In this document: piece after piece, positions 38,288 to 50,880 of the stretch
How the letters are laid out: every line of letters begins with the position of its first letter
Numbering within the stretch: the first letter of the stretch is position 1
NCBI GenBank assembly: GCA_033026295.1
Contig: JAUPFM010000079.1
Coordinates: forward strand, 82,064-146,063
DNA from: Channa striata
Lineage: Eukaryota; Chordata; Actinopteri; Anabantiformes; Channidae
Length of the DNA: 64,000 nt
Direction: 5' to 3'
Made by a program: the position numbers and the translations under genes
The notes under the pieces: model-generated
Seen by the model: the letters and a program-made list of their open reading frames with translations, nothing else
What the model was told of the DNA's origin: nothing
The model's database searches: none

Positions 38288-41200
38288 TGGTGTATGCCAT
38301 AGGCAGATGCCATGTTCCTAGCTGCCTGTGCATGTCTGCAAATATGGCTCATTTTTGACCTTCTGACCCCAGTCCAAAATCAGCTGTATTTGACCACACA
38401 TTTTGGCTCTTTATAGCCAGGAGGAAAGTGTCTGATCCAAGTGGTTTAAATGGATGGAAAGAGGAGTTTTTAAGCTTTAAATTGAAATGAGACAAGTGTG
38501 ATTTGCACCTGGCTGGCCTGAGAAACGTGAAAGGGCAAACTGGCTTCCCCAGGCCTATGGCTGAAAATGCACAGGGCCTGAAATTGGGCCTCGATCTCCT
38601 GGCTGCTGTTTCCTTTGTGGAGCTCACAGCTAGATGTGCCTAGTATTGCCTTAAAGGTCTAAATCTAAGCTTTAAATTGGTGTATGCCATAGGCAGATGC
38701 CATGTTCCTAGCTGCCTGTGCATGTCTGCAAATATGGCTCATTTTTGACCTTCTGACCCCAGTCCAAAATAAGCTGTATTTGACCACACATTTTGGCTCT
38801 TTATACCCAGGAGGAAAGTGTCTGATCCAAGTGGTTTTAAGGGGATGGAAAGAGGAGACTTTGGGCTTTAAATTGATGTGAAACAAGTGTGATTTGCACC
38901 AGGCTGACCTGAGAAACGTGAAAGGGCAAACTGGCTTCCCCAGGTCTATGGCTGAAAATGCACAGGGCCTGAAATTGGGCCTCGTTCTCCTGGCTACAGT
39001 TTCCTTTGTGGAGCTCACAGCTAGATGTGCCTGGTGTTGTCTTAAAGGTCTAAATCTAAGCTTTAAATTGTTGTATGCCATAGGCAGATGCCATGTTCCT
39101 AGCTGCCTGTGCATGTCTGCAAATATGGCTCATTTTTGACCTTCTGACCCCAGTCCAAAATCAGCTGTATTTGACCACACATTTTGGATCTTTATAGCCA
39201 GGAGGAAAGTGTCTGATCCAAGTGGTTTAAAGGGGTGGAAAGAGGAGACTTTTGGCTTTAAATTAATGTGAAACAAGTGTGATTTGCACCAGGCTGGCCT
39301 GAGAAACGTGAAAGAGCAAACTGGCTTCCCCTGGGCTGACGCTGAAAATGCACAGGACCTGAAATTGGGCCTCATTCTCTGGCTGCTGTTTCCTTTGTGG
39401 AGCTCACAGCTAGATGTGCCTAGTATTGCCTTAAAGGTCTAAATCTAAGCTTTAAATTGGTGTATGCCATAGGCAGATGCCATGTTCCTAGCTGCCTGTG
39501 CATGTCTGCAAATATGGCTCATTTTTGACCTTCTGACCCCAGTCCAAAATCAGCTGTATTTGACCACACATTTTGGATCTTTATAGCCAGGAGGAAAGTT
39601 TCTGATCCAAGTGGTTTAAATGGATGTAAAGAGGAGTTTTAAGCTTTAAATTGATGTGAAACAAGTGTGATTTGCACCAGGCTGGCCTGAGAAACGTGAA
39701 AGGGCAAACTGGCTTCCCCAGGTCTATGGCTGAAAATGCACAGGGCCTGAAATTGGGCCTCGTTCTCCTGGCTGCTGTTTCCTTTGTGGAGCTCACAGCT
39801 AGATGTGCCTAGTATTGCCTTAAAGGTCTAAATCTAAGCTTTAAATTGGTGTATGCCATAGGCAGATGCCATGTTTCTAGCTGCCTGTGCATGTCTGCAA
39901 ATATGGCTCATTTTTGACCTTCTGACCCCAGTCCAAAATCAGCTGTATTTGACCACACATTTTGGCTCTTTATAGCCAGGAGGAAAGTGTCTGATCCAAG
40001 TGGTTTAAATGGATGGAAAGAGGAGTTTTTAAGCTTTAAATTGATGTGAGACAAGTGTGATTTGCACCAGGCTGGCCTGAGAAACGTGAAAGGGCAAACT
40101 GGCTTCCCCAGGCCTATGGCTGAAAATGCACAGGGCCTGAAATTGGGCCTCGTTCTCCTGGCTGCTGTTTCCTTTGTGGAGCTCACAGCTAGATGTGCCT
40201 AGTATTGCCTTAAAGGTCTAAATCTAAGCTTTAAATTGGTGTATGCCATAGGCAGATGCCATGTTCCTAGCTGCCTGTGCATGTCTGCAAATATGGCTCA
40301 TTTTAAACCTTCTGACCCCAGTCCAAAATCAGCTGTATTTGACCACACATTTTGGCTCTTTATACCCAATAGGAAAGTGTCTGAACCAAGTGGTTTATAA
40401 GGATGGAAAGAGGAGACTTTGGGCTTTAAATTGATGTGAAACAAGTGTGATTTGCACCAGGCTGGCCTGAGAAACTTGCAAGAGCAAACTGGCTGCCCCT
40501 GGGCTGACGCTGAAAATGCACAGGACCTGAAATTGGGCCTCGTTCTCTGGCTGCTGTTTCCTTTGTGGAACTCACAGCTAGATGTGCCTAGTATTGCCTT
40601 AAAGGTCTAAATCTAAGCTTTAAATTGGTGTATGCCATAGGCAGATGCCATGTTCTAGCTGCCTGTGCCTCGTTCTCCTGGCTGCAGTTTCCTTTGTGGA
40701 GCTCACAGCTAGATGTGCCTAGTATTGCCTTAAAGGTCTAAATCTAAGCTTTAAATTGGTGTATGCCATAGGCAGATGCCATGTTCCTAGCTGCCTGTGC
40801 ATGTCTTCAAATATGGCTCATTTTTGACCTTCTGACCCCAGTCCAAAATCAGCTGTATTTGACCACAGATTTTGGCACTTTATACCCAATAGGAAAGTGT
40901 CTGATCCAAGTGCTTTTAAGGGGATGGAAAGAGGAGACTTTGGGCTTTAAATTGATGTGAAACAAGTGTGATTTGCACCAGGCTGACCTGAGAAACGTGA
41001 AAGGGCAAACTGGCTTCCCCAGGCCTATGGCTGAAAATGCACAGGGCCTGAAATTGGGCCTCGTTCTCCTGGCTGCTGTTTCCTTTGTGGAGCTCACAGC
41101 TAGATGTGCCTGGTGTTGTCTTATAGGTCTAAATCTAAGCTTTAAATTGTTGTATGCCATAGGCAGATGCCATGTTCCTCGCTGCCTGTGCATGTCTGCA

Positions 41201-42120
41201 AATATGGCTCATTTTTGACCTTCTGACCCCAGTCCAAAATCAGCTGTATTTGACCACAGATTTTGGCTCTTTATACCCAATAGGAAAGTGTCTGATCCAA
41301 GTGCTTTTAAGGGGTGGAAAGAGGAGACTTTGGGCTTTAAATTAATGTGAAACAAGTGTGATTTGCACCAGGCTGGCCTGAGAAACGTGAAAGGGCAAAC
41401 TGGCTTCCCCAGGTCTATGGCTGAAAATGCACAGGGCCTGAAATTGGGCCTCATTCTCTGGCTGCTGTTTCCTTTGTGGAGCTCACAGCTAGATGTGCCT
41501 GGTGTTGTCTTAAAGGTCTAAATCTAAGCTTTAAATTGGTGTATGCCATAGGCAGATGTCATGTTCCTAGCTTCCTGTGCATGTCTTCAAATATGGCTCA
41601 TTTTTGACCGTCTGACCCCAGTCCAAAATCAGCTGTATTTGACCACATTTTGGCTCTTTATAGCCAGGAGGAAAGTGTCTGATCCAAGTGGTTTAAATGG
41701 ATGGAAAGAGGAGTTTTTAAGCTTTAAATTGATGTGAAACAAGTGTGATTTGCACCAGGCTGGCCTGAGAAACGTGAAAGGGCAAACTGGCTTCCCCAGG
41801 CCTATGGCTGAAAATGCACAGGGCCTGAAATTGGGCCTAGTTCTCCTGGCTGCTATTTCTGGTCCAAAATCAGATGTATTTGACCCCACATTTTGGCTTT
41901 TTATAGCCAGGAGGAAAGTGTCTGATCCAAGTGGTTTAAATCCAAGTGGTTTGCACCAGGCTGGCCTGAGAAACGTGCAGAGCAAACTGGCTGCCCCTGG
42001 GCTGACGCTGAAAATGCACAGGAACTGAAATTGGGCCTCGTTCTCCTGGCTGCTGTTTCTGGTCCAAAATCAGCTGTATTTGACCACACATTTTGGCTTT
42101 TTATAGCCAGGAGGAAAGTG
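38288..42120 (+). repeat. Large satellite duplication, copy 2 (one monomer longer)
   Basis: This is the partner of 33,975-37,420, carrying the same ordered set of variant monomers plus one extra 390-bp monomer around 40,720-41,110. In copy 1 the D-to-C fusion near 36,355 joins straight to the TTATAGGTC-type D, as expected if one monomer was removed by unequal exchange between similar monomers. Confidence 0.85.
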
Positions 42121-43942
42121 TCTGATCCAAGTGGTTTAAATCCAAGTGGTTTGCACCAGGCTGGCCTGAGAAACGTGCAAGAGCAAACTGGCTGCCCCTG
42201 GGCTGACGCTGAAAATGCACAGGACTTGAAATTGGGCCTCGTTCTCTGGCTGCTGTTTCCTTTGTGGAGCTCAAAGCTAGATGTGCCTAGTATTGCCTTA
42301 AAGGTCTAAATCTAAGCTTTAAATTGGTGTATGCCATAGGCAGATGCATTGTTCCTAGCTGCCTGTGCATGTCTGCAAATATGGCTCATTTTTGACCTTC
42401 TGACCCCAGTCCAAAATCAGCTGTATTTGACCACACATTTTGGCTCTTTATAGCCAGGAGGAAAGTGTCTGATCCAAGTGGTTTAAAGGGGTGGAAAGAG
42501 GAGACTTTGGGCTTTAAATTAATGTGAAACAAGTGTGATTTGCACCAGGCTGGCCTGAGAAACGTGAAAGAGCAAACTGGCTGCCCCTGGGCTGACGCTG
42601 AAAATGCACAGGACCTGAAATTGGGCCTCATTCTCTGGCTGCTGTTTCCTTTGTGGAGCTCAAAGCTAGATGTGCCTAGTATTGCCTTAAAGATCTAAAT
42701 CTAAGCTTTAAATTGGTGTATTCCATAGGCAGATGTCATGTTCCTAGCTGCCTGTGCATGTCTGCAAATATGGCTCATTTTTGACCTTCTGACCCCAGTC
42801 CAAAATCAGCTGTATTTGACCACACATTTTGGCTCTTTATAGCCAGGAGGAAAGTGTCTGATCCAAGTGGTTTAAATGGATGGAAAGAGGAGTTTTTAAG
42901 CTTTAAATTGATGTGAGACAAGTGTGATTTGCACATGGCTGGCCTGAGAAACGTGAAAGGGCAAACTGGCTTCCCCAGGCCTATGGCTGAAAATGCACAG
43001 GGCCTGAAATTGGGCCTCGTTCTCCTGGCTGCTGTTTCCTTTGTGGAGCTCACAGCTAGATGTGCCTAGTATTACCTTAAAGGTCTAAATCTAAGCTTTA
43101 AATTGGTGTATGCCATAGGCAGATGCCATGTTCCTAGCTGCCTGTGCCTCGTTCTCCTGGCTGCAGTTTCCTTTGTGGAGCTCACAGCTAGATGTGCCTA
43201 GTATTGCCTTAAAGGTCTAAATCTAAGCTTTAAATTGGAGTATGCCATAGGCAGATGCCATGTTCTAGCTGCCTGTGCATGTCTGCAAATATGGCTCATT
43301 TTTGACCTTCTGACCCCAGTCCAAAATCAGCTGTATTTGACCACACATTTTGGCTCTTTATAGCCAGGAGGAAAGTGTCTGATCCAAGTGATTTGCACCA
43401 GGCTGGCCTGAGAAACGTGCAAGAGCAAACTGGCTGCCCCTGGGCTGACGCTGAAAATGCACAGGACCTGAAATTGGGCCTCGTTCTCTGGCTGCTGTTT
43501 CCTTTGTGGATCTCAAAGCTAGATGTGCCTAGTATTGCCTTAAAGGTCTAAATCTAAGCTTTAAATTGGTGTATGACATAGGCAGATGCCATGTTCCTAG
43601 CTGCCTGTGCATGTCTGCAAATATGGCTCATTTTTGACCTTCTGACCCCAGTCCAAAATCAGCTGTATTTGACCACACATTTTGGCTCTTTATAGCCAGG
43701 AGGAAAGTGTCTGATCCAAGTGATTTGCACCAGGCTGGCCTGAGAAACGTGCAAGAGCAAACTGGCTGCCCCTGGGCTGACGCTGAAAATGCACAGGACC
43801 TGAAATTGGGCCTCGTTCTCTGGCTGCTGTTTCCTTTGTGGAACTCACAGCTAGATGTGCCTAGTATTGCCTTAAAGGTCTAAATCTAAGCTTTAAATTG
43901 GTGTATGCCATAGGCAGATGCCATGTTCCTAGCTGCCTGTGC
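41606..43942 (+). repeat. Satellite duplication series B, copy 1
   Basis: The order of monomers here matches 44,357-46,303: compound unit, GTGAGACAAG/CACATGGCTGG monomer, D-to-C fusion, GGAGTATGCC monomer, then B-less monomers. Offsets are 2,753 bp at the start and 2,365 bp later, because this copy has an additional monomer at 42,394-42,782. TATTCCATAGGC and GTATTACCTTAAAGG are shared. Confidence 0.75.
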
Positions 43943-44356
43943 ATGTCTTCAAATATGGCTCATTTTGACCTTCTGACCCCAGTCCAAAATCAGCTGTATT
44001 TGACCACAGATTTTGGCACTTTATACCCAATAGGAAAGTGTCTGAACCAAGTGGTTTATAAGGATGGAAAGAGGAGACTTTGGGCTTTAAATTGATGTGA
44101 AACAAGTGTGATTTGCACCAGGCTGACCTGAGAAACGTGAAAGGGCAAACTGGCTTCCCCAGGCCTATGGCTGAAAATGCACAGGGCCTGAAATTGGGCC
44201 TCGTTCTCCTGGCTGCTGTTTCCTTTGTGGAGCTCACAGCTAGATGTGCCTGGTGTTGTCTTATAGGTCTAAATCTAAGCTTTAAATTGTTGTATGCCAT
44301 AGGCAGATGCCATGTTCCTCGCTGCCTGTGCATGTCTGCAAATATGGCTCATTTTT

Positions 44357-45147
44357 GACCTTCTGACCCCAGTCCAAAATCACCTGTATTTGACCACACA
44401 TTTTGGCTCTTTATAGCCAGGAGGAAAGTGTCTGATCCAAGTGGTTTAAATGGATGGAAAGAGGAGTTTTTAAGCTTTAAATTGATGTGAAACAAGTGTG
44501 ATTTGCACCAGGCTGGCCTGAGAAACGTGAAAGGGCAAACTGGCTTCCCCAGGCCTATGGCTGAAAATGCACAGGGCCTGAAATTGGGCCTAGTTCTCCT
44601 GGCTGCTATTTCTGGTCCAAAATCAGATGTATTTGACCCCACGTTTTGGCTTTTTATAGCCAGGAGGAAAGTGTCTGATCCAAGTGGTTTAAATCCAAGT
44701 GGTTTGCACCAGGCTGGCCTGAGAAACGTGCAAGAGCAAACTGGCTGCCCCTGGGCTGACGCTGAAAATGCACAGGAACTGAAATTGGGCCTCGTTCTCC
44801 TGGCTGCTGTTTCTGGTCCAAAATCAGCTGTATTTGACCACACATTTTGGCTTTTTATAGCCAGGAGGAAAGTGTCTGATCCAAGTGGTTTAAATCCAAG
44901 TGGTTTGCACCAGGCTGGCCTGAGAAACGTGCAAGAGCAAACTGGCTGCCCCTGGGCTGACGCTGAAAATGCACAGGACCTGAAATTGGGCCTCGTTCTC
45001 TGGCTGCTGTTTCCTTTGTGGAGCTCAAAGCTAGATGTGCCTAGTATTGCCTTAAAGATCTAAATCTAAGCTTTAAATTGGTGTATTCCATAGGCAGATG
45101 TCATGTTCCTAGCTGCCTGTGCATGTCTGCAAATATGGCTCATTTTT
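44357..45147 (+). repeat. Compound satellite unit of about 790 bp, late example
   Basis: A 791-bp compound unit with CACCTGTATTTG in the first A and TTTGACCCCACG in the second. The TTTGACCCCAC variant is shared with the units at 36,903 and 41,606 and marks a right-hand lineage of the compound unit. Confidence 0.8.
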
Positions 45148-46303
45148 GACCTTCTGACCCCAGTCCAAAATCAGCTGTATTTGACCACACATTTTGGCTC
45201 TTTATAGCCAGGAGGAAAGTGTCTGATCCAAGTGGTTTAAATGGATGGAAAGAGGAGTTTTTAAGCTTTAAATTGATGTGAGACAAGTGTGATTTGCACA
45301 TGGCTGGCCTGAGAAACGTGAAAGGGCAAACTGGCTTCCCCAGGCCTATGGCTGAAAATGCACAGGGCCTGAAATTGGGCCTCGTTCTCCTGGCTGCTGT
45401 TTCCTTTGTGGAGCTCACAGCTAGATGTGCCTAGTATTACCTTAAAGGTCTAAATCTAAGCTTTAAATTGGTGTATGCCATAGGCAGATGCCATGTTCCT
45501 AGCTGCCTGTGCCTCGTTCTCCTGGCTGCAGTTTCCTTTTGGAGCTCACAGCTAGATGTGCCTAGTATTGCCTTAAAGGTCTAAATCTAAGCTTTAAATT
45601 GGAGTATGCCATAGGCAGATGCCATGTTCCTAGCTGCCTGTGCATGTCTGCAAATATGGCTCATTTTTACCTTCTGACCCCAGTCCAAAATCAGCTGTAT
45701 TTGACCACACATTTTGGCTCTTTATAGCCAGGAGGAAAGTGTCTGATCCAAGTGATTTGCACCAGGCTGGCCTGAGAAACGTGCAAGAGCAAACTGGCTG
45801 CCCCTGGGCTGACGCTGAAAATGCACAGGACCTGAAATTGGGCCTCGTTCTCTGGCTGCTGTTTCCTTTGTGGAGCTCAAAGCTAGATGTGCCTAGTATT
45901 GCCTTAAAGGTCTAAATCTAAGCTTTAAATTGGTGTATGACATAGGCAGATGCCATGTTCCTAGCTGCCTGTGCATGTCTGCAAATATGGCTCATTTTTG
46001 ACCTTCTGACCCCAGTCCAAAATCAGCTGTATTTGACCACACATTTTGGCTCTTTATAGCCAGGAGGAAAGTGTCTGATCCAAGTGATTTGCACCAGGCT
46101 GGCCTGAGAAACGTGCAAGAGCAAACTGGCTGCCCTGGGCTGACGCTGAAAATGCACAGGACCTGAAATTGGGCCTCGTTCTCTGGCTGCTGTTTCCTTT
46201 GTGGAACTCACAGCTAGATGTGCCTAGTATTGCCATAAAGGTCTAAATCTAAGCTTTAAATTGGTGTATGCCATAGGCAGATGCCATGTTCCTAGCTGCC
46301 TGT
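44357..46303 (+). repeat. Satellite duplication series B, copy 2
   Basis: Partner of 41,606-43,942, lacking the monomer at 42,394-42,782. The copies diverge after AGCTGCCTGTGC, where this one enters a D-to-C fusion and copy 1 continues into a normal A segment. Confidence 0.75.
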
Positions 46304-48541
46304 GCCTCGTTCTCCTGGCTGCAGTTTCCTTTGTGGAGCTCACAGCTAGATGTGCCTAGTATTGCCTTAAAGGTCTAAATCTAAGCTTTAAATTGGTGTA
46401 TGCCATAGGCAGATGCCATGTTCCTAGCTGCCTGTGCATGTCTTCAAATATGGCTCATTTTTGACCTTCTGACCCCAGTCCAAAATCAGCTGTATTTGAC
46501 CACAGATTTTGGCACTTTATACCCAATAGGAAAGTGTCTGAACCAAGTGGTTTATAAGGATGGAAAGAGGAGACTTTGGGCTTTAAATTGATGTGAAACA
46601 AGTGTGATTTGCACCAGGCTGGCCTGAGAAACTTGCAAGAGCAAACTGGCTGCCCCTGGGCTGACGCTGAAAATGCACAGGACCTGAAATTGGGCCTCGT
46701 TCTCTGGCTGCTGTTTCCTTTGTAGAGCTCACAGCTAGATGTGCCTAGTATTGCCTTAAAGGTCTAAATCTAAGCTTTAAATTGGTGTATGCCATAGGCA
46801 GATGCCATGTTCCTAGCTGCCTGTGCATGTCTGCAAATATGGCTCATTTTTGACCTTCTGACCCCAGTCCAAAATCAGCTGTATTTGACCACACATTTTG
46901 GATCTTTATAGCCAGGAGGAAAGTGTCTGATCCAAGTGGTTTAAATGGATGTAAAGAGGACTTTTTAAGCTTTAAATTGATGTGAAACAAGTGTGATTTG
47001 CACCAGGCTGGCCTGAGAAACGTGAAAGGGCAAACTGGCTTCCCCAGGTCTATGGCTGAAAATGCACAGGGCCTGAAATTGGGCCTCGTTCTCCTGGCTG
47101 CTGTTTCCTTTGTGGAGCTCACAGCTAGATGTGTCTAGTATTGCCTTAAAGGTCTAAATCTAAGCTTTAAATTGGTGTATGCCATAGGCAGATGCCATGT
47201 TCCTAGCTGCCTGTGCATGTCTGCAAATATGGCTCATTTTAAACCTTCTGACCCCAGTCCAAAATCAGCTGTATTTGACCACACATTTTGGCTCTTTATA
47301 CCCAATAGGAAAGTGTCTGATCCAAGTGCTTTTAAGGGGTGGAAAGAGGAGACTTTGGGCTTTAAATTGATGTGAAACAAGTGTGATTTGCACCAGGCTG
47401 ACCTGAGAAACGTGAAAGGGCAAACTGGCTTCCCCAGGCCTATGGCTGAAAATGCACAGGGCCTGAAATTGGGCCTCGTTCTCCTGGCTGCTGTTTCCTT
47501 TGTGGAGCTCACAGCTAGATGTGCCTGGTGTTGTCTTAAAGGTCTAAATCTAAGCTTTAAATTGGTGTATGCCATAGGCAGATGTCATGTTCCTAGCTTC
47601 CTGTGCATGTCTGCAAATGTGGCTCATTTTTGACCTTCTGACCCCAGTCAAAAATCAGCTGTATTTGACCACACATTTTGGATCTTTATAGCCAGGAGGA
47701 AAGTGTCTGATCCAAGTGGTTTAAATGGATGGAAAGAGGAGTTTTTAAGCTTTAAATTGATGTGAAACAAGTGTGATTTGCACCAGGCTGGCCTGAGAAA
47801 CGTGCAAGAGCAAACTGGCTGCCCCTGGGCTGACGCTGAAAATGCACAGGACCTGAAATTGGGCCTCGTTCTCTGGCTGCTGTTTCCTTTGTGGAGCTCA
47901 AAGCTAGATGTGCCTAGTATTGCCTTAAAGGTCTAAATCTAAGCTTTAAATTGGTGTATGCCATAGGCAGATGCCATGTTCCTAGCTGCCTGTGCATGTC
48001 TGCAAATATGGCTCATTTTGACCTTCTGACCCCAGTCCAAAATCAGCTGTATTTGACCACACATTTTGGCTCTTTATAGCCAGGAGGAAAGTGTCTGAAC
48101 CAAGTGGTTTATAAGGATGGAAAGAGGAGACTTTGGGCTTTAAATTGATGTGAAACAAGTGTGATTTGCACCAGGCTGGCCTGAGAAACTTGCAAGAGCA
48201 AACTGGCTGCCCCTGGGCCTATGGCTGAAAATGCACAGGACCTGAAATTGGGCCTCGTTCTCTGGCTGCTGTTTCCTTTGTGGAGCTCAAAGCTAGATGT
48301 GCCTAGTATTGCCTTAAAGGTCTAAATCTAAGCTTTAAATTGGTGTATGCCATAGGCAGATGCGATGTTCCTAGCTGCCTGTGCCTCATTCTCCTGGCTG
48401 CTGTTTCCTTTGTGGAGCTCACAGCTAGATGTGCCTAGTATTGCCTTAAAGGTCTAAATCTAAGCTTTAAATTGGTGTATGCCATAGGCAGATGCCATGT
48501 TCCTAGCTGCCTGTGCATGTCTGCAAATGTGGCTCATTTTT

Positions 48542-50880
48542 GACCTTCTGACCCCAGTCAAAAATCAGCTGTATTTTACCACACATTTTGGATCTTTATA
48601 GCCAGGAGGAAAGTGTCTGATCCAAGTGGTTTAAATGGATGGAAAGAGGAGTTTTTAAGCTTTAAATTGATGTGAAACAAGTGTGATTTGCACCAGGCTG
48701 GCCTGAGAAACGTGAAAGGGCAAACTGGCTTCCCCAGGTCTATGGCTGAAAATGCACAGGGCCTGAAATTGGGCCTCGTTCTCCTGGCTGCTGTTTCCTT
48801 TGTGGAGCTCACAGCTAGATGTGCCTGGTGTTGTCTTATAGGTCTAAATCTAAGCTTTAAATTGTTGTATGCCATAGGCAGATGCCATGTTCCTAGCTGC
48901 CTGTGCATGTCTGCAAATATGGCTCATTTTTGACCTTCTGACCCCAGTCCAAAATCAGCTGTATTTGACCACACATTTTGGCACTTTATACCCAATAGGA
49001 AAGTGTCTGATCCAAGTGCTTTTAAGGGGTGGAAAGAGGAGACTTTGGGCTTTAAATTGATGTGAAACAAGTGTGATTTGCACCAGGCTGACCTGAGAAA
49101 CGTGAAAGGGCAAACTGGCTTCCCCAGGCCTATGGCTGAAAATGCACAGGGCCTGAAATTGGGCCTCGTTCTCCTGGCTGCTGTTTCCTTTGTGGAGCTC
49201 ACAGCTAGATGTGCCTGGTGTTGTCTTAAAGGTCTAAATCTAAGCTTTAAATTGGTGTATGCCATAGGCAGATGTCATGTTCCTAGCTTCCTGTGCATGT
49301 CTGCAAATGTGGCTCATTTTTGACCTTCTGACCCCAGTCAAAAATCAGCTGTATTTGACCACACATTTTGGATCTTTATAGCCAGGAGGAAAGTGTCTGA
49401 TCCAAGTGGTTTAAATGGATGGAAAGAGGAGTTTTAAGCTTTAAATTGATGTGAAACAAGTGTGATTTGCACCAGGCTGGCCTGAGAAACGTGAAAGGGC
49501 AAACTGGCTTCCCCAGGTCTATGGCTGAAAATGCACAGGGCCTGAAATTGGGCCTCGTTCTCCTGGCTGCTGTTTCCTTTGTGGAGCTCACAGCTAGATG
49601 TGCCTGGTGTTGTCTTATAGGTCTAAATCTAAGCTTTAAATTTTTGTATGCCATAGGCAGATGCCATGTTCCTAGCTGCCTGTGCATGTCTGCAAATATG
49701 GCTCATTTTTGACCTTCTGACCCCAGTCCAAAATCAGCTGTATTTGACCACACATTTTGGCACTTTATACCCAATAGGAAAGTGTCTGATCCAAGTGCTT
49801 TTAAGGGGTGGAAAGAGGAGACTTTGGGCTTTAAATTGATGTGAAACAAGTGTGATTTGCACCAGGCTGACCTGAGAAACGTGAAAGGGCAAACTGGCTT
49901 CCCCAGGCCTATGGCTGAAAATGCACAGGGCCTGAAATTGGGCCTCGTTCTCCTGGCTGCTGTTTCCTTTGTGGAGCTCACAGCTAGATGTGCCTGGTGT
50001 TGTCTTAAAGGTCTAAATCTAAGCTTTAAATTGGTGTATGCCATAGGCAGATGTCATGTTCCTAGCTTCCTGTGCATGTCTGCAAATGTGGCTCATTTTT
50101 GACCTTCTGACCCCAGTCAAAAATCAGCTGTATTTGACCACACATTTTGGATCTTTATAGCCAGGAGGAAAGTGTCTGATCCAAGTGGTTTAAATGGATG
50201 GAAAGAGGAGTTTTTAAGCTTTAAATTGATGTGAAACAAGTGTGATTTGCACCAGGCTGGCCTGAGAAACGTGAAAGGGCAAACTGGCTTCCCCAGGTCT
50301 ATGGCTGAAAATGCACAGGGCCTGAAATTGGGCCTCGTTCTCCTGGCTGCTGTTTCCTTTGTGGAGCTCACAGCTAGATGTGCCTGGTGTTGTCTTATAG
50401 GTCTAAATCTAAGCTTTAAATTGTTGTATGCCATAGGCAGATGCCATGTTCCTAGCTGCCTGTGCATGTCTGCAAATATGGCTCATTTTTGACCTTCTGA
50501 CCCCAGTCCAAAATCAGCTGTATTTGACCACAGATTTTGGCTCTTTATACCCAATAGGAAAGTGTCTGATCCAAGTGCTTTTAAGGGGTGGAAAGAGGAG
50601 ACTTTGGGCTTTAAATTGATGTGAAACAAGTGTGATTTGCACCAGGCTGACCTGAGAAACGTGAAAGGGCAAACTGGCTTCCCCAGGCCTATGGCTGAAA
50701 ATGCACAGGGCCTGAAATTGGGCCTTGTTCTCCTGGCTGCTGTTTCCTTTGTGGAGCTCACAGCTAGATGTGCCTGGTGTTGTCTTAAAGGTCTAAATCT
50801 AAGCTTTAAATTGGTGTATGCCATAGGCAGATGCCATGTTCCTCGCTGCCTGTGCATGTCTGCAAATATGGCTCATTTTT
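48542..50880 (+). repeat. Dimeric higher-order repeat, 780 bp, three tandem copies
   Basis: Anchors fall at 48,542, 48,932, 49,322, 49,711, 50,101, 50,491 and 50,881, giving steps of 390, 390, 389, 390, 390 and 390. Odd monomers share CAGTCAAAAATCAG, GGATCTTTATAGCC, GTCTTATAGG and mostly TTGTTGTATGCC. Even monomers share CCCAATAGG, GTGCTTTTAAGGGG, GACTTTGGGC, AGGCTGACCTGAG and, in two of three, AGCTTCCTGTGC. Alternation of two diverged monomers with near identity between dimers is the hallmark of a higher-order repeat, comparable in principle to dimeric alpha-satellite arrays. One even-type monomer precedes the series at about 47,242-47,631. Confidence 0.92.
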
